Origin: Ignavibacteria bacterium | GTDB lineage: Bacteria; Bacteroidota; Ignavibacteria; Ignavibacteriales; Ignavibacteriaceae | Reading direction: 5' to 3' | NCBI GenBank assembly: GCA_029863735.1 | Contig: JAOTUT010000152.1 | Span: forward strand, 1 to 5,160 | DNA length: 5,160 nucleotides | Notes under the pieces: model-generated | What the model saw: only the letters and a program-made list of their open reading frames with translations | The model's database searches: none | Told to the model about the DNA's origin: nothing | Position numbers and translations under genes: made by a program | Shown here: positions 1-5,160 of the stretch, in pieces | Numbering within the stretch: position 1 is the stretch's first letter | How the letters are laid out: each line of letters begins with the position of its first letter

Positions 1-130
1 CTTCGGGTTCAACTTCTCTTTTATTGCTTTCCTTTTCGGAAGAACCGAGAGCAAACATTATTATTACTCCCAGCACTACAATTCCAACGACGGAGCCCAG
101 TTTAATCAGGGTGCTCTTACTAAATTTCAT
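1..130 (-). CDS. N-terminal fragment of a single-pass membrane-anchored protein (possibly an efflux periplasmic adaptor)
   Basis: This is the first 43 codons of a gene that continues beyond the left edge. The translation starts MKFSKSTLIKLGSVVG, runs through a hydrophobic segment at about residues 11-28 (VVGIVVLGVIIMFAL), and then becomes charged (SSEKESNKREVEPE). A short basic N-terminus, one membrane segment and a polar, charged stretch after it indicate an uncleaved signal anchor or signal peptide with the rest of the protein outside the cytoplasm. There is no lipobox cysteine, so it is not a lipoprotein. The start at 130 is supported by AAGGGA placed five bases upstream. This layout resembles HlyD/AcrA-type membrane fusion proteins of Bacteroidota efflux pumps, but too little is present to assign a family. 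Any exported or anchored protein would look similar. The reading frame and start are fairly sure; the function is a guess. Confidence 0.65.
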   Translation of the reverse strand, partial: MKFSKSTLIKLGSVVGIVVLGVIIMFALGSSEKESNKREVEPE

Positions 131-135
131 AAATA

Positions 136-141
136 TCCCTT
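136..141 (-). promoter_or_regulatory. Ribosome binding site of the left-edge gene
   Basis: The minus strand reads AAGGGA five bases before the ATG at 130. This is a good Shine-Dalgarno match with normal spacing, and it is the main support for calling a real start in a gene of which only 43 codons are visible. Confidence 0.6.
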
Positions 142-224
142 AATTTTTTCCCAATTGAGTTTGTACTTAAGACAGCTTTTTTTTACAGATTGTAGTAATT
201 AACCAAATAAAAGTTAATGGCCGA

Positions 225-232
225 CAAAAATA
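225..232 (-). promoter_or_regulatory. Possible Bacteroidota-type -7 element upstream of the left-edge gene
   Basis: The minus strand reads TATTTTTG, which fits the TAnnTTTG -7 consensus of Bacteroidota housekeeping promoters. It lies about 95 bases before the start codon at 130, inside the 217-base gap. No convincing TTG -33 element is visible at the expected distance upstream. In DNA this AT-rich the match could be chance. It is listed because the gap needs a promoter if the left-edge gene is not co-transcribed with the gene at 348-1523. Confidence 0.2.
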
Positions 233-347
233 TACTTCTTTTATAAATATGCTTAAATAATTGTGTTGAGCGGAAAATATGTTACGCAGGGGCTAATATA
301 TGTTATTCTGATTAATAATGAAGTGATATAAAGAATGTAGATTTTAG

Positions 348-1523
348 CTACGGACAGTGGCCGAACTCGTCTTCAATTTCTTCCTTTATATAAATTGTAT
401 AATAATGCAGAAACTTATACCCTTCTTCTGTAATTAACTGTTCCTGCAAATCTTGTTCTGTCTGTGGAAGTAGTTGCTTATTTATAATTGAACACGCTTC
501 TATTGTTTCGTTAATCTTCTTAATAGACTCATTAACTTCTGTAAGTCCCTCAGCATAATAATCTCGGGTTTCTCCGTTTTCAATCCAACCGTATCGAAAC
601 ATTTCATCTGTGTAAGAAATAAGCCTTGAGATTAACTCATTATATTCCAAATTTTCTGGTTTTGGGGGGAAGAATAAACCAATCTGGCTTTCTATATTCC
701 AACTTGCATTTGTATCGGGTTCAAAAGGCAGATAATCGATAACAAATTTTAAATCTTCCGGTTGACTATAATTCTTCAAAATATCTTCTACATACATAAT
801 TCTTAAATACCTGTGTGCATCATTTTGAATTTGCTGTTTTAATAAGTCTTCCCTGTCGGCAAAATTATAATGTTCCATAGCAAATTTTCTTATGTTAGCA
901 TCAGTATCAGTAGTTATTGAAGCAAGGATTTCATTGTGTAAATTATTTTCCCCAAATAAAAATATTAAATCTTCGATTGCTTCCCTTCTCAACAAATAGC
1001 TGTCAGAGTTATCTTTAATGTTTACTAATAGTTCCTTAATGGTTTGTGAATGTTGAGGCATTTTAACAGCGATTTCCTTGAGAAGCGGAATAAATCGTTC
1101 GCCGTTTTCTATCGGGTCTATGTTTATATATTCAAAAACATAGTCAACTGTAGTTAGATTATCCAGTGCAACTAGAAACCCAGTAGCTTTAACTTTGTAG
1201 TAAAGAGGTTGTTCTTGAGGAAATTGATCACACATATTAATAAATTGGAATATAGATTGCTCTATATTTACATACTGTAATGCAAAAAGCCCTTCAAGAA
1301 AATGATGCATTATTCCTAAGGAAGGCTGAATGAAAATTCTGTCCGCTAAAGCAGACGTATATTGCACTAAATTGTTATCAATTATATATGTTACCGTCTC
1401 ATATCTTATTGACCAATCAGGTGAATCCAGTTTGTCAGTAATTTCATCTGCGTGAATATTTGAAGTAATAATTAAGATTAATAAAAGAACTGTTGCGATT
1501 ATATATTTTTTCATTTTCTTCAT
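348..1523 (-). CDS. Exported alpha-helical protein with HEAT-like repeats, function unknown
   Basis: The 391-residue product begins with a Sec-type signal peptide: a Lys-rich N-terminus, a hydrophobic core at about residues 7-20 and a likely cleavage after Ala25 (SNIHA before DEITD). The mature protein is predicted helical. Several segments look like degenerate HEAT repeats, with an acidic/polar turn followed by an 'IR..A' or 'LRR.A' helix: about residues 33-50 (DSPDWSIRYETV), 171-190 (DSYLLRREAIEDL), 205-220 (TDTDANIRKFAMEHY) and 233-250 (HRYLRIMYVEDIL). A Glu/Lys-rich helical region follows at about 325-391, including ITEEGYKFLHYYTIYIKEEI, and ends GHCP. HEAT-like solenoids usually bind other proteins, so a periplasmic or surface scaffold is an inference, not a demonstrated role. 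No catalytic motif, lipobox or T9SS tail is visible. The start is uncertain between Met1 (1523) and Met4 (1514); neither has a good Shine-Dalgarno. The protein family was not recognised. Confidence 0.85.
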   Translation of the reverse strand: MKKMKKYIIATVLLLILIITSNIHADEITDKLDSPDWSIRYETVTYIIDNNLVQYTSALADRIFIQPSLGIMHHFLEGLFALQYVNIEQSIFQFINMCDQFPQEQPLYYKVKATGFLVALDNLTTVDYVFEYINIDPIENGERFIPLLKEIAVKMPQHSQTIKELLVNIKDNSDSYLLRREAIEDLIFLFGENNLHNEILASITTDTDANIRKFAMEHYNFADREDLLKQQIQNDAHRYLRIMYVEDILKNYSQPEDLKFVIDYLPFEPDTNASWNIESQIGLFFPPKPENLEYNELISRLISYTDEMFRYGWIENGETRDYYAEGLTEVNESIKKINETIEACSIINKQLLPQTEQDLQEQLITEEGYKFLHYYTIYIKEEIEDEFGHCP

Positions 1524-1583
1524 CTAAAATCACACTGTAAGTGCCGATTAATTTATTCCCATAATTTATTCGAAACAAACAAA

Positions 1584-1610
1584 AAAAGCGCCACGGTAAG
1601 TGACGCTTTT
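1584..1610 (-). terminator. Rho-independent terminator of the beta-propeller/T9SS gene
   Basis: An inverted repeat has arms AAAAGCG (1584-1590) and CGCTTTT (1604-1610), then one C/A mismatch, an inner CAC/GTG pairing and a five-base loop (1595-1599). Read on the minus strand, the hairpin sits 24 bases after the stop codon at 1634 and runs into a T-rich tract (TTTTTTTGTTTG), as in an intrinsic terminator. It separates the propeller gene from the HEAT-like gene, which therefore probably has its own promoter in 1524-1583. The plus-strand side also ends in T residues, but no plus-strand gene needs it. Confidence 0.85.
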
Positions 1611-1633
1611 AATATTAAAAAAGTAACCATTGT

Positions 1634-3403
1634 TTATTTGAGCAGTGACATCTTTCTAACATCCGAGAAAGTTTGACCGTTATTAGCTGTTGCATCTAAG
1701 CGGTAAAAATAAATGCCGCTGGTTAACGCACTTGCATTAAAGGTTACTTTTTGTGAGCCGGCAGCAAAATTTCCATTTGCAACTTCCGCTACTTTTTCAC
1801 CGACTAAATTGTAGACATTTATAGTTATCTGTGCATCAACAGGTAACGAGAACTGAATTGATGTTGATGGATTGAACGGATTTGGATAATTCTGTTCGAG
1901 ATTAAAAGCTGTGGGCAAAGATACAACGGCTTCCACAACATCCGAATAATTAAAGCTTCCATCGAAATCAATTTGTTTTAACCTGTAATAGTGTGTCCCA
2001 CTGTTTATAGACTGATCTGTATAACTGTAGCTCTTTGTTTCTGTTGTAGTTCCGAAACCGGGAACAAAACCGATATTATTAAATTCAATATTATTTTCAC
2101 TTCTTTCAATTTCAAATCCCTGGTTATTTGTCTCGGTTGCTGTTGACCAGCTTAGCTCAACATTATTTCCAACAACGTTTGCTCTGAATGATGTTAGCTC
2201 AACAGGTATTGTGTTATAATCGTAGAGAGATACATACTGCGCGCTTACACCAGAGACAATCGTTCTTATTAAATTGCCTGTTGTTCCATCAAGTTCATAA
2301 ACTCCTGCTCCATTTGTTGTGATAAAATTTCCGTTTGGAAGTTGATAAACACTGCGAGGTCCAGAAACACCCGTTAGTGTGTTTAGTAACGTGCCTGTGG
2401 AACTGTAAATATATATTCCCGATGGTGTTGAAAACCCTGCAACAGCTACGTTTCCGTTTGACATTTCAAAAACTTGCTGTGGGAATGAAATTGATGGAAC
2501 AAAAAGATCTATGAAATTTCCGCTTAAGTCGTAGCGATGAACTGCATTGCTTGAACTGGCAGAAACAAGGCAATCACTGGATCTAAATATTATATCAAAA
2601 GGACTGTTTAATCCGCCGGCGGCATTGGCTATAAAGTTACCGAGGTAAGTTCCTGTATTATCAAACTCCGCAACAGCGTCATCATTGGCTCCTCCTCCAA
2701 CCGTAACAACCAAGTTACCATTTGGCCTAAAATTGTGACCACGAATATTATCAAGAATAGCATTATTTACACCACCCGCCGGGGCAAAAAATATTATAAA
2801 TGTTCCTGCCGTATCGTACTCCATTACACCATCATCAATTTGATCTGAAACTGTTATGTTTCCCCATGGTGCAAGGTTTGCTTCTTTGGGTGATGAAAGA
2901 TTTGTTGGATCAATTATAAAATTCTGGTTTAACAAATCACCGGTTGTCGCATCGAAGGTCATCACGCCATCTGATGTCCAGTCAGGAATAATAAGCATCT
3001 CCGTTAACAGCGGATTTTCCTGGGGTTCAGGAAATCCAAGAGTTGAATTTTGTGTTGGCTTGTTTAAAATATGAACACGTGCCTTTGTTAAATCAAATCG
3101 GTTTGCAATCTCTGTCCAAAATGCTGTTTCACCATTATCATATATATCAAGCATATTATTGTAGATTGCATAAACAACTTTATTATTCTCAACTCCCATT
3201 GCCTGAATAAATATACCTTCGGGTAAATAAATTGTGTGTGGAATATCTAATTGAGCAGTAAGCATTCTTGCTTCAATTAAAAACTGAGGATTTTCTTCTA
3301 CGCGAAGAATTAATTCCTCAAATGAGATTTGAGGTTTATTCTGCGCATACATTAGTGCACTAAACAAGATGAATAATGCAAATAAAAGTAGTTTATTCTT
3401 CAT
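1634..3403 (-). CDS. Secreted beta-propeller protein with FN3-like module and T9SS type A sorting domain
   Basis: The 589-residue protein starts with a signal peptide (hydrophobic core about 5-18, cleavage near Ala20-Gln21). Residues 22-130 form an unrecognised N-terminal region. Residues about 141-395 carry six repeats built around 'V-x-x-[YF]-D-x-x-G-x-[FL]-[IL]' (near 147, 193, 244, 288, 330 and 368) with interspersed 'PNGN' turns, typical of NHL/SMP-30-like beta-propeller blades. Residues about 399-494 form an FN3-like module (VELTSFRANV, ELSWSTATETNNQGFEIER, YYRLKQIDFDG). Residues about 500-589 are the type A C-terminal sorting domain (NYPNPFNPST, VYNLVGEKV, SGIYFYRL, KMSLLK). The known role of this domain is to route Sec-exported proteins through the type IX system to the cell surface or medium. 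The propeller probably binds a ligand or partner; no catalytic residues are evident. The start is well supported by AAGGAG five bases upstream, and a terminator follows the stop. The secretion route is confident, the biological role unknown. Confidence 0.93.
   Translation of the reverse strand: MKNKLLLFALFILFSALMYAQNKPQISFEELILRVEENPQFLIEARMLTAQLDIPHTIYLPEGIFIQAMGVENNKVVYAIYNNMLDIYDNGETAFWTEIANRFDLTKARVHILNKPTQNSTLGFPEPQENPLLTEMLIIPDWTSDGVMTFDATTGDLLNQNFIIDPTNLSSPKEANLAPWGNITVSDQIDDGVMEYDTAGTFIIFFAPAGGVNNAILDNIRGHNFRPNGNLVVTVGGGANDDAVAEFDNTGTYLGNFIANAAGGLNSPFDIIFRSSDCLVSASSSNAVHRYDLSGNFIDLFVPSISFPQQVFEMSNGNVAVAGFSTPSGIYIYSSTGTLLNTLTGVSGPRSVYQLPNGNFITTNGAGVYELDGTTGNLIRTIVSGVSAQYVSLYDYNTIPVELTSFRANVVGNNVELSWSTATETNNQGFEIERSENNIEFNNIGFVPGFGTTTETKSYSYTDQSINSGTHYYRLKQIDFDGSFNYSDVVEAVVSLPTAFNLEQNYPNPFNPSTSIQFSLPVDAQITINVYNLVGEKVAEVANGNFAAGSQKVTFNASALTSGIYFYRLDATANNGQTFSDVRKMSLLK
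1637..1906 (-). other. T9SS type A sorting domain (Por secretion tail) within the propeller gene
   Basis: These are codons of about residues 500-589. Visible hallmarks are NYPNPFNPST at 505-514, the beta-strand pattern TSIQFSLP, ITINVYNLVGEKV at 526-538, the 'LTSGIYFYRL' strand near 560-569 and the basic terminal KMSLLK. These match the conserved C-terminal sandwich that type IX secretion recognises and usually removes after export. Confidence 0.93.
2219..2983 (-). repeat. Six diverged beta-propeller repeats (protein level)
   Basis: Within the 589-residue protein, a core 'V-x-x-[YF/L]-D-x-x-G-x-[FL]-[IL]' recurs as VMTFDATTGDLL, VMEYDTAGTFI, VAEFDNTGTYL, VHRYDLSGNFI, IYIYSSTGTLL and VYELDGTTGNLI. 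Spacings are 46, 51, 44, 42 and 38 residues, shrinking over the last four intervals. The repeats are diverged at DNA level, so this is old protein repetition and not a recent tandem duplication. Confidence 0.75.
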
Positions 3404-3408
3404 AACGA

Positions 3409-3414
3409 CTCCTT
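3409..3414 (-). promoter_or_regulatory. Strong ribosome binding site of the propeller/T9SS gene
   Basis: The minus strand reads AAGGAG five bases before the ATG at 3403. This is a near-perfect Shine-Dalgarno at ideal distance and fixes the start. It is the strongest ribosome binding site in the window. Confidence 0.8.
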
Positions 3415-3483
3415 AAAGAAAATGATTTTAATGAGTGGATTTACATCAATAATTTAAATAAATAACTTTATAATTAACAGCAC

Positions 3484-4044
3484 CTACAAGTTTTTATATC
3501 TAAAGCAGGCCGTAATGTGATCATTCACCATCCCTATTGCCTGCATGTGCGCATAGACAATTGTTGATCCTACAAATTTAAATCCTCTTTTTTTCAAATC
3601 ATCACTGATTTTGTCTGATAGTTTTGTTTTGGCTGGAAGCTCTTTCAATGATTTAAATTTATTCTGAATCGGTTTGCCGTTCACAAACCCCCAGATGTAC
3701 TTATCAAATGTGGCAAATTCTTTTCTTATCTGAATAAATACTTTTGCATTAGTTATCGCACTTTCAATCTTCAGATTGTTTCGGATGATTCCTTCATCTT
3801 TTAATAAAGAATTGATTTTTCGTCTGTCATACTTTGCAATTTTATTGAAGTCGAAGTTGTCAAAGGCTTTTCTAAAATTTTCTCTTTTATGAAGAATTGT
3901 TCTCCAGCTTAATCCTGCCTGGAATCCTTCCAGAATTAAAAACTCAAAAAGTTTTCTGTCGTTGTGAAGCGGGACACCCCATTCTTTATCGTGATACTTG
4001 ATCATTAAAGAATCGTCTGATGGCCATGGACAACGTTTTTTCAT
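3484..4044 (-). CDS. tag: DNA-3-methyladenine glycosylase I
   Basis: The 186-residue product aligns from end to end with E. coli Tag (187 residues). Tag hydrolyses the N-glycosidic bond of 3-methyladenine in alkylated DNA, leaving an abasic site for base excision repair in the cytoplasm. Conserved blocks are RCPWPSDDSLMIKYHDKEWG (4-23), LFEFLILEGFQAGLSW (32-47), KRENFRKAF (53-61), 'DEGIIRN' (83-89), 'KKRGFKFVGSTIVYAHMQAIG' split over 151-171, and VNDHITAC (173-180). The zinc ligands of the family are all present as Cys5, His18, His176 and Cys180. Glu39 corresponds to the base-recognising Glu38 of E. coli, with Tyr17 and Trp47 also matching pocket residues; the E. coli Tyr13 position is Met14 here. 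The start is supported by AAAGGA six bases upstream. It lies divergent from the HerA-like gene and 80 bases upstream of the propeller gene. Identification is secure, and the enzyme looks intact. Confidence 0.97.
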   Translation of the reverse strand: MKKRCPWPSDDSLMIKYHDKEWGVPLHNDRKLFEFLILEGFQAGLSWRTILHKRENFRKAFDNFDFNKIAKYDRRKINSLLKDEGIIRNNLKIESAITNAKVFIQIRKEFATFDKYIWGFVNGKPIQNKFKSLKELPAKTKLSDKISDDLKKRGFKFVGSTIVYAHMQAIGMVNDHITACFRYKNL

Positions 4045-4050
4045 TAGTTT

Positions 4051-4056
4051 TCCTTT
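4051..4056 (-). promoter_or_regulatory. Ribosome binding site of tag
   Basis: The minus strand reads AAAGGA six bases before the ATG at 4044, a moderate Shine-Dalgarno match. It agrees with the start expected from alignment to other Tag proteins, whose N-terminal zinc-binding Cys lies at residue 4-5. Confidence 0.6.
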
Positions 4057-4119
4057 ATTTTAAAATCTATTTTATTACATAAATGATAATTAATTCTAAG
4101 CTTTTCATAAATTTAACTA

Positions 4120-4125
4120 TATAAT
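4120..4125 (+). promoter_or_regulatory. Possible -10 element (TATAAT) for the HerA-like ATPase gene
   Basis: TATAAT occurs 27 bases before the ATG at 4153, in the 108-base gap between the divergent genes. No good -35 hexamer lies 16-18 bases upstream (TAAGCT at 17). The surrounding DNA is very AT-rich, so a chance match is quite possible. If real, the transcript leader would be only about 20 bases and would lack a Shine-Dalgarno. Confidence 0.25.
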
Positions 4126-4152
4126 TCTTTTATAAAATCATCGAATAATAAA

Positions 4153-5160
4153 ATGAGTTCTAAAGAAAAATTCGCAGAAGAAATAAATTCGGCATATTCC
4201 TTTAAAGGTGATTACATAACACTCGGCGGAGCTATTTATGAAGGAGAATGTATTAACAATCTCCTTGTAAATATTCCTCTAAAAACTTTAAACCGGCACG
4301 GATTAATAGCTGGTGCCACGGGCACAGGCAAAACAAAAACTTTGCAAATAATTACCGAGCAGCTTTCATCTAAAAGTATTCCTGTTTTAGTAATGGATGT
4401 AAAGGGGGATTTAAGCGGGCTGGCAAAACCCGGAAATAAGCATCCAAAAATAGATGAGCGACACACTAAAATTGGTTTGCCATTTACTCCGAATGGCTTC
4501 CCGATTGAAATGCTAACACTTTCTAATGAAAAGGGAACTCGACTCCGTGCAACAGTTTCTGAATTTGGTCCGGTCCTGTTGTCTAAAATTCTTGAGCTTA
4601 ACGAAACGCAGTCAAGTTATATGTCTCTGATTTTTAAATATTGTGATGATAAAAAACTTCCTCTCCTGGACTTAAAGGACTTAAAGAAAATCTTACAATA
4701 TGTAACCAACGAAGGTAAAGAAGAAATACAAAATGATTACGGACGTATTTCTTCTTCATCCGTTGGTACAATTCTCCGCAAAGTAATTGAGCTTGAGCAG
4801 CAGGGTGCAGAGCTTTTCTTTGGCGAAAAATCTTTTGAGGTGGATGATCTCGTAAGAATTGATGATAAAGGACATGGTGTTATTTCTATCATTCGCCTTG
4901 TTGATTTACAGGATAAACCTAAATTGTTCTCTACCTTTATGCTCTCACTGCTTGCGGAAATATATTCCTCTTTCCCCGAAGAGGGTGATATTGCACAACC
5001 TAAGCTCGTGATTTTTATTGATGAGGCCCATCTGATCTTTAAAGAAGCTTCCAAAGCACTGCTCGAACAGATTGAAACAATTATAAAGCTTATTCGATCG
5101 AAAGGTGTTGGGGTTTTCTTCTGCACACAAAATCCTACCGATGTACCGGCAAGTGTTTTA
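4153..5160 (+). CDS. HerA/YjgR-like (DUF853) P-loop ATPase, 3' end outside window
   Basis: The frame is open from ATG 4153 to the right edge (336 codons, no stop), so the gene is incomplete; E. coli YjgR, the model for this family, has about 500 residues. The visible part contains a Walker A motif GATGTGKT (54-61) following LNRHGLIA, a strand 'VLVMDVKGDLSGLA' (78-91) typical of HerA/FtsK-like ATPases, a Walker B 'LVIFIDEAH' (285-293, with Asp290 and Glu291), a probable 'IKLIRSKGVGVFFCTQNPTDVP' region (311-332) whose Gln326 fits the sensor position, and N-terminal 'YITLGGAIYEGE'. HerA proteins are hexameric DNA translocases, and archaeal HerA works with NurA in end resection. The YjgR/DUF853 branch is poorly characterised, and its substrate is not established. 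The start has no Shine-Dalgarno; it is chosen because the family begins about 50 residues before Walker A. It is divergent from tag. The family call is strong, the cellular role unknown. Confidence 0.92.
   Translation, partial: MSSKEKFAEEINSAYSFKGDYITLGGAIYEGECINNLLVNIPLKTLNRHGLIAGATGTGKTKTLQIITEQLSSKSIPVLVMDVKGDLSGLAKPGNKHPKIDERHTKIGLPFTPNGFPIEMLTLSNEKGTRLRATVSEFGPVLLSKILELNETQSSYMSLIFKYCDDKKLPLLDLKDLKKILQYVTNEGKEEIQNDYGRISSSSVGTILRKVIELEQQGAELFFGEKSFEVDDLVRIDDKGHGVISIIRLVDLQDKPKLFSTFMLSLLAEIYSSFPEEGDIAQPKLVIFIDEAHLIFKEASKALLEQIETIIKLIRSKGVGVFFCTQNPTDVPASVL

Noticed and set aside
266..311. Short direct similarity, AACATATTTT and AACATATATT on the minus strand, downstream of the HEAT-like gene
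   Set aside because: Only two approximate ten-base copies in AT-rich DNA, without a hairpin or T-tract. It is not a terminator or operator that I can support.
2856..3074. 72-codon plus-strand open frame
   Set aside because: It lies entirely antisense to the propeller/T9SS gene, has no ribosome binding site and its product has no recognisable feature. It is a shadow of the real gene.
4045..4152. Possible divergent operator or palindrome between tag and the HerA-like gene
   Set aside because: The gap is almost all A and T, with an AAGCTT hexamer but no longer inverted repeat. Nothing indicates a specific regulator site.
4236..4466. 76-codon minus-strand open frame
   Set aside because: It is antisense to the Walker A region of the HerA-like ATPase, which has strong family motifs. 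The Ser/Phe/Pro-rich product looks like a reverse-frame artefact.
4737..5130. Two overlapping minus-strand open frames (129 and 61 codons)
   Set aside because: Both are antisense to the Walker B half of the HerA-like gene. The Ser/Ile-rich composition is typical of a reverse-complement shadow, and neither has a plausible ribosome binding site.
1..5160. Mobile element, CRISPR array, tRNA or rRNA
   Set aside because: No transposase or integrase motifs, terminal inverted repeats, regularly spaced direct repeats or RNA gene signatures were seen on either strand.

Overview
The window is AT-rich chromosomal DNA from a member of the Bacteroidota/Chlorobiota/Ignavibacteriota group, most likely an Ignavibacteria-type bacterium. 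The main pointer is the 589-residue protein. It has a type IX secretion (T9SS) type A sorting domain with the NYPNPFNPST motif, preceded by an FN3-like module of the kind (VELTSF... / ELSWSTATETNNQGFEIER) common in that group. Two of the five genes also have no clear Shine-Dalgarno sequence, which is frequent in the phylum.

Layout, left to right. (1) Positions 1-130, minus strand: the first 43 codons of a membrane-anchored protein that runs off the left edge, with a good ribosome binding site. (2) Positions 131-347: a 217-base AT-rich gap with no gene and no clear terminator. (3) Positions 348-1523, minus: an exported alpha-helical protein with HEAT-like repeats and no recognised function. 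(4) Positions 1524-1633: a short gap holding a strong hairpin terminator that closes the next gene. (5) Positions 1634-3403, minus: a secreted beta-propeller protein with an FN3-like module and a T9SS sorting tail. (6) Positions 3484-4044, minus: tag, DNA-3-methyladenine glycosylase I, with all four zinc ligands visible. (7) Positions 4045-4152: a divergent promoter region. (8) Positions 4153-5160, plus: the first 336 codons of a HerA/YjgR-like (DUF853) P-loop ATPase that runs off the right edge.

The genes do not form an obvious single pathway. tag lies 80 bases upstream of the propeller gene on the same strand with no visible terminator between them, so read-through is possible. The propeller gene is separated from the HEAT-like gene by a terminator. 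tag and the HerA-like gene are divergent and both plausibly act on DNA, but that link is only positional. No mobile element, CRISPR array, RNA gene or integration scar was seen. The least explained parts are the HEAT-like exported protein and the N-terminal region of the propeller protein. I see no convincing evidence of a new multi-gene system.
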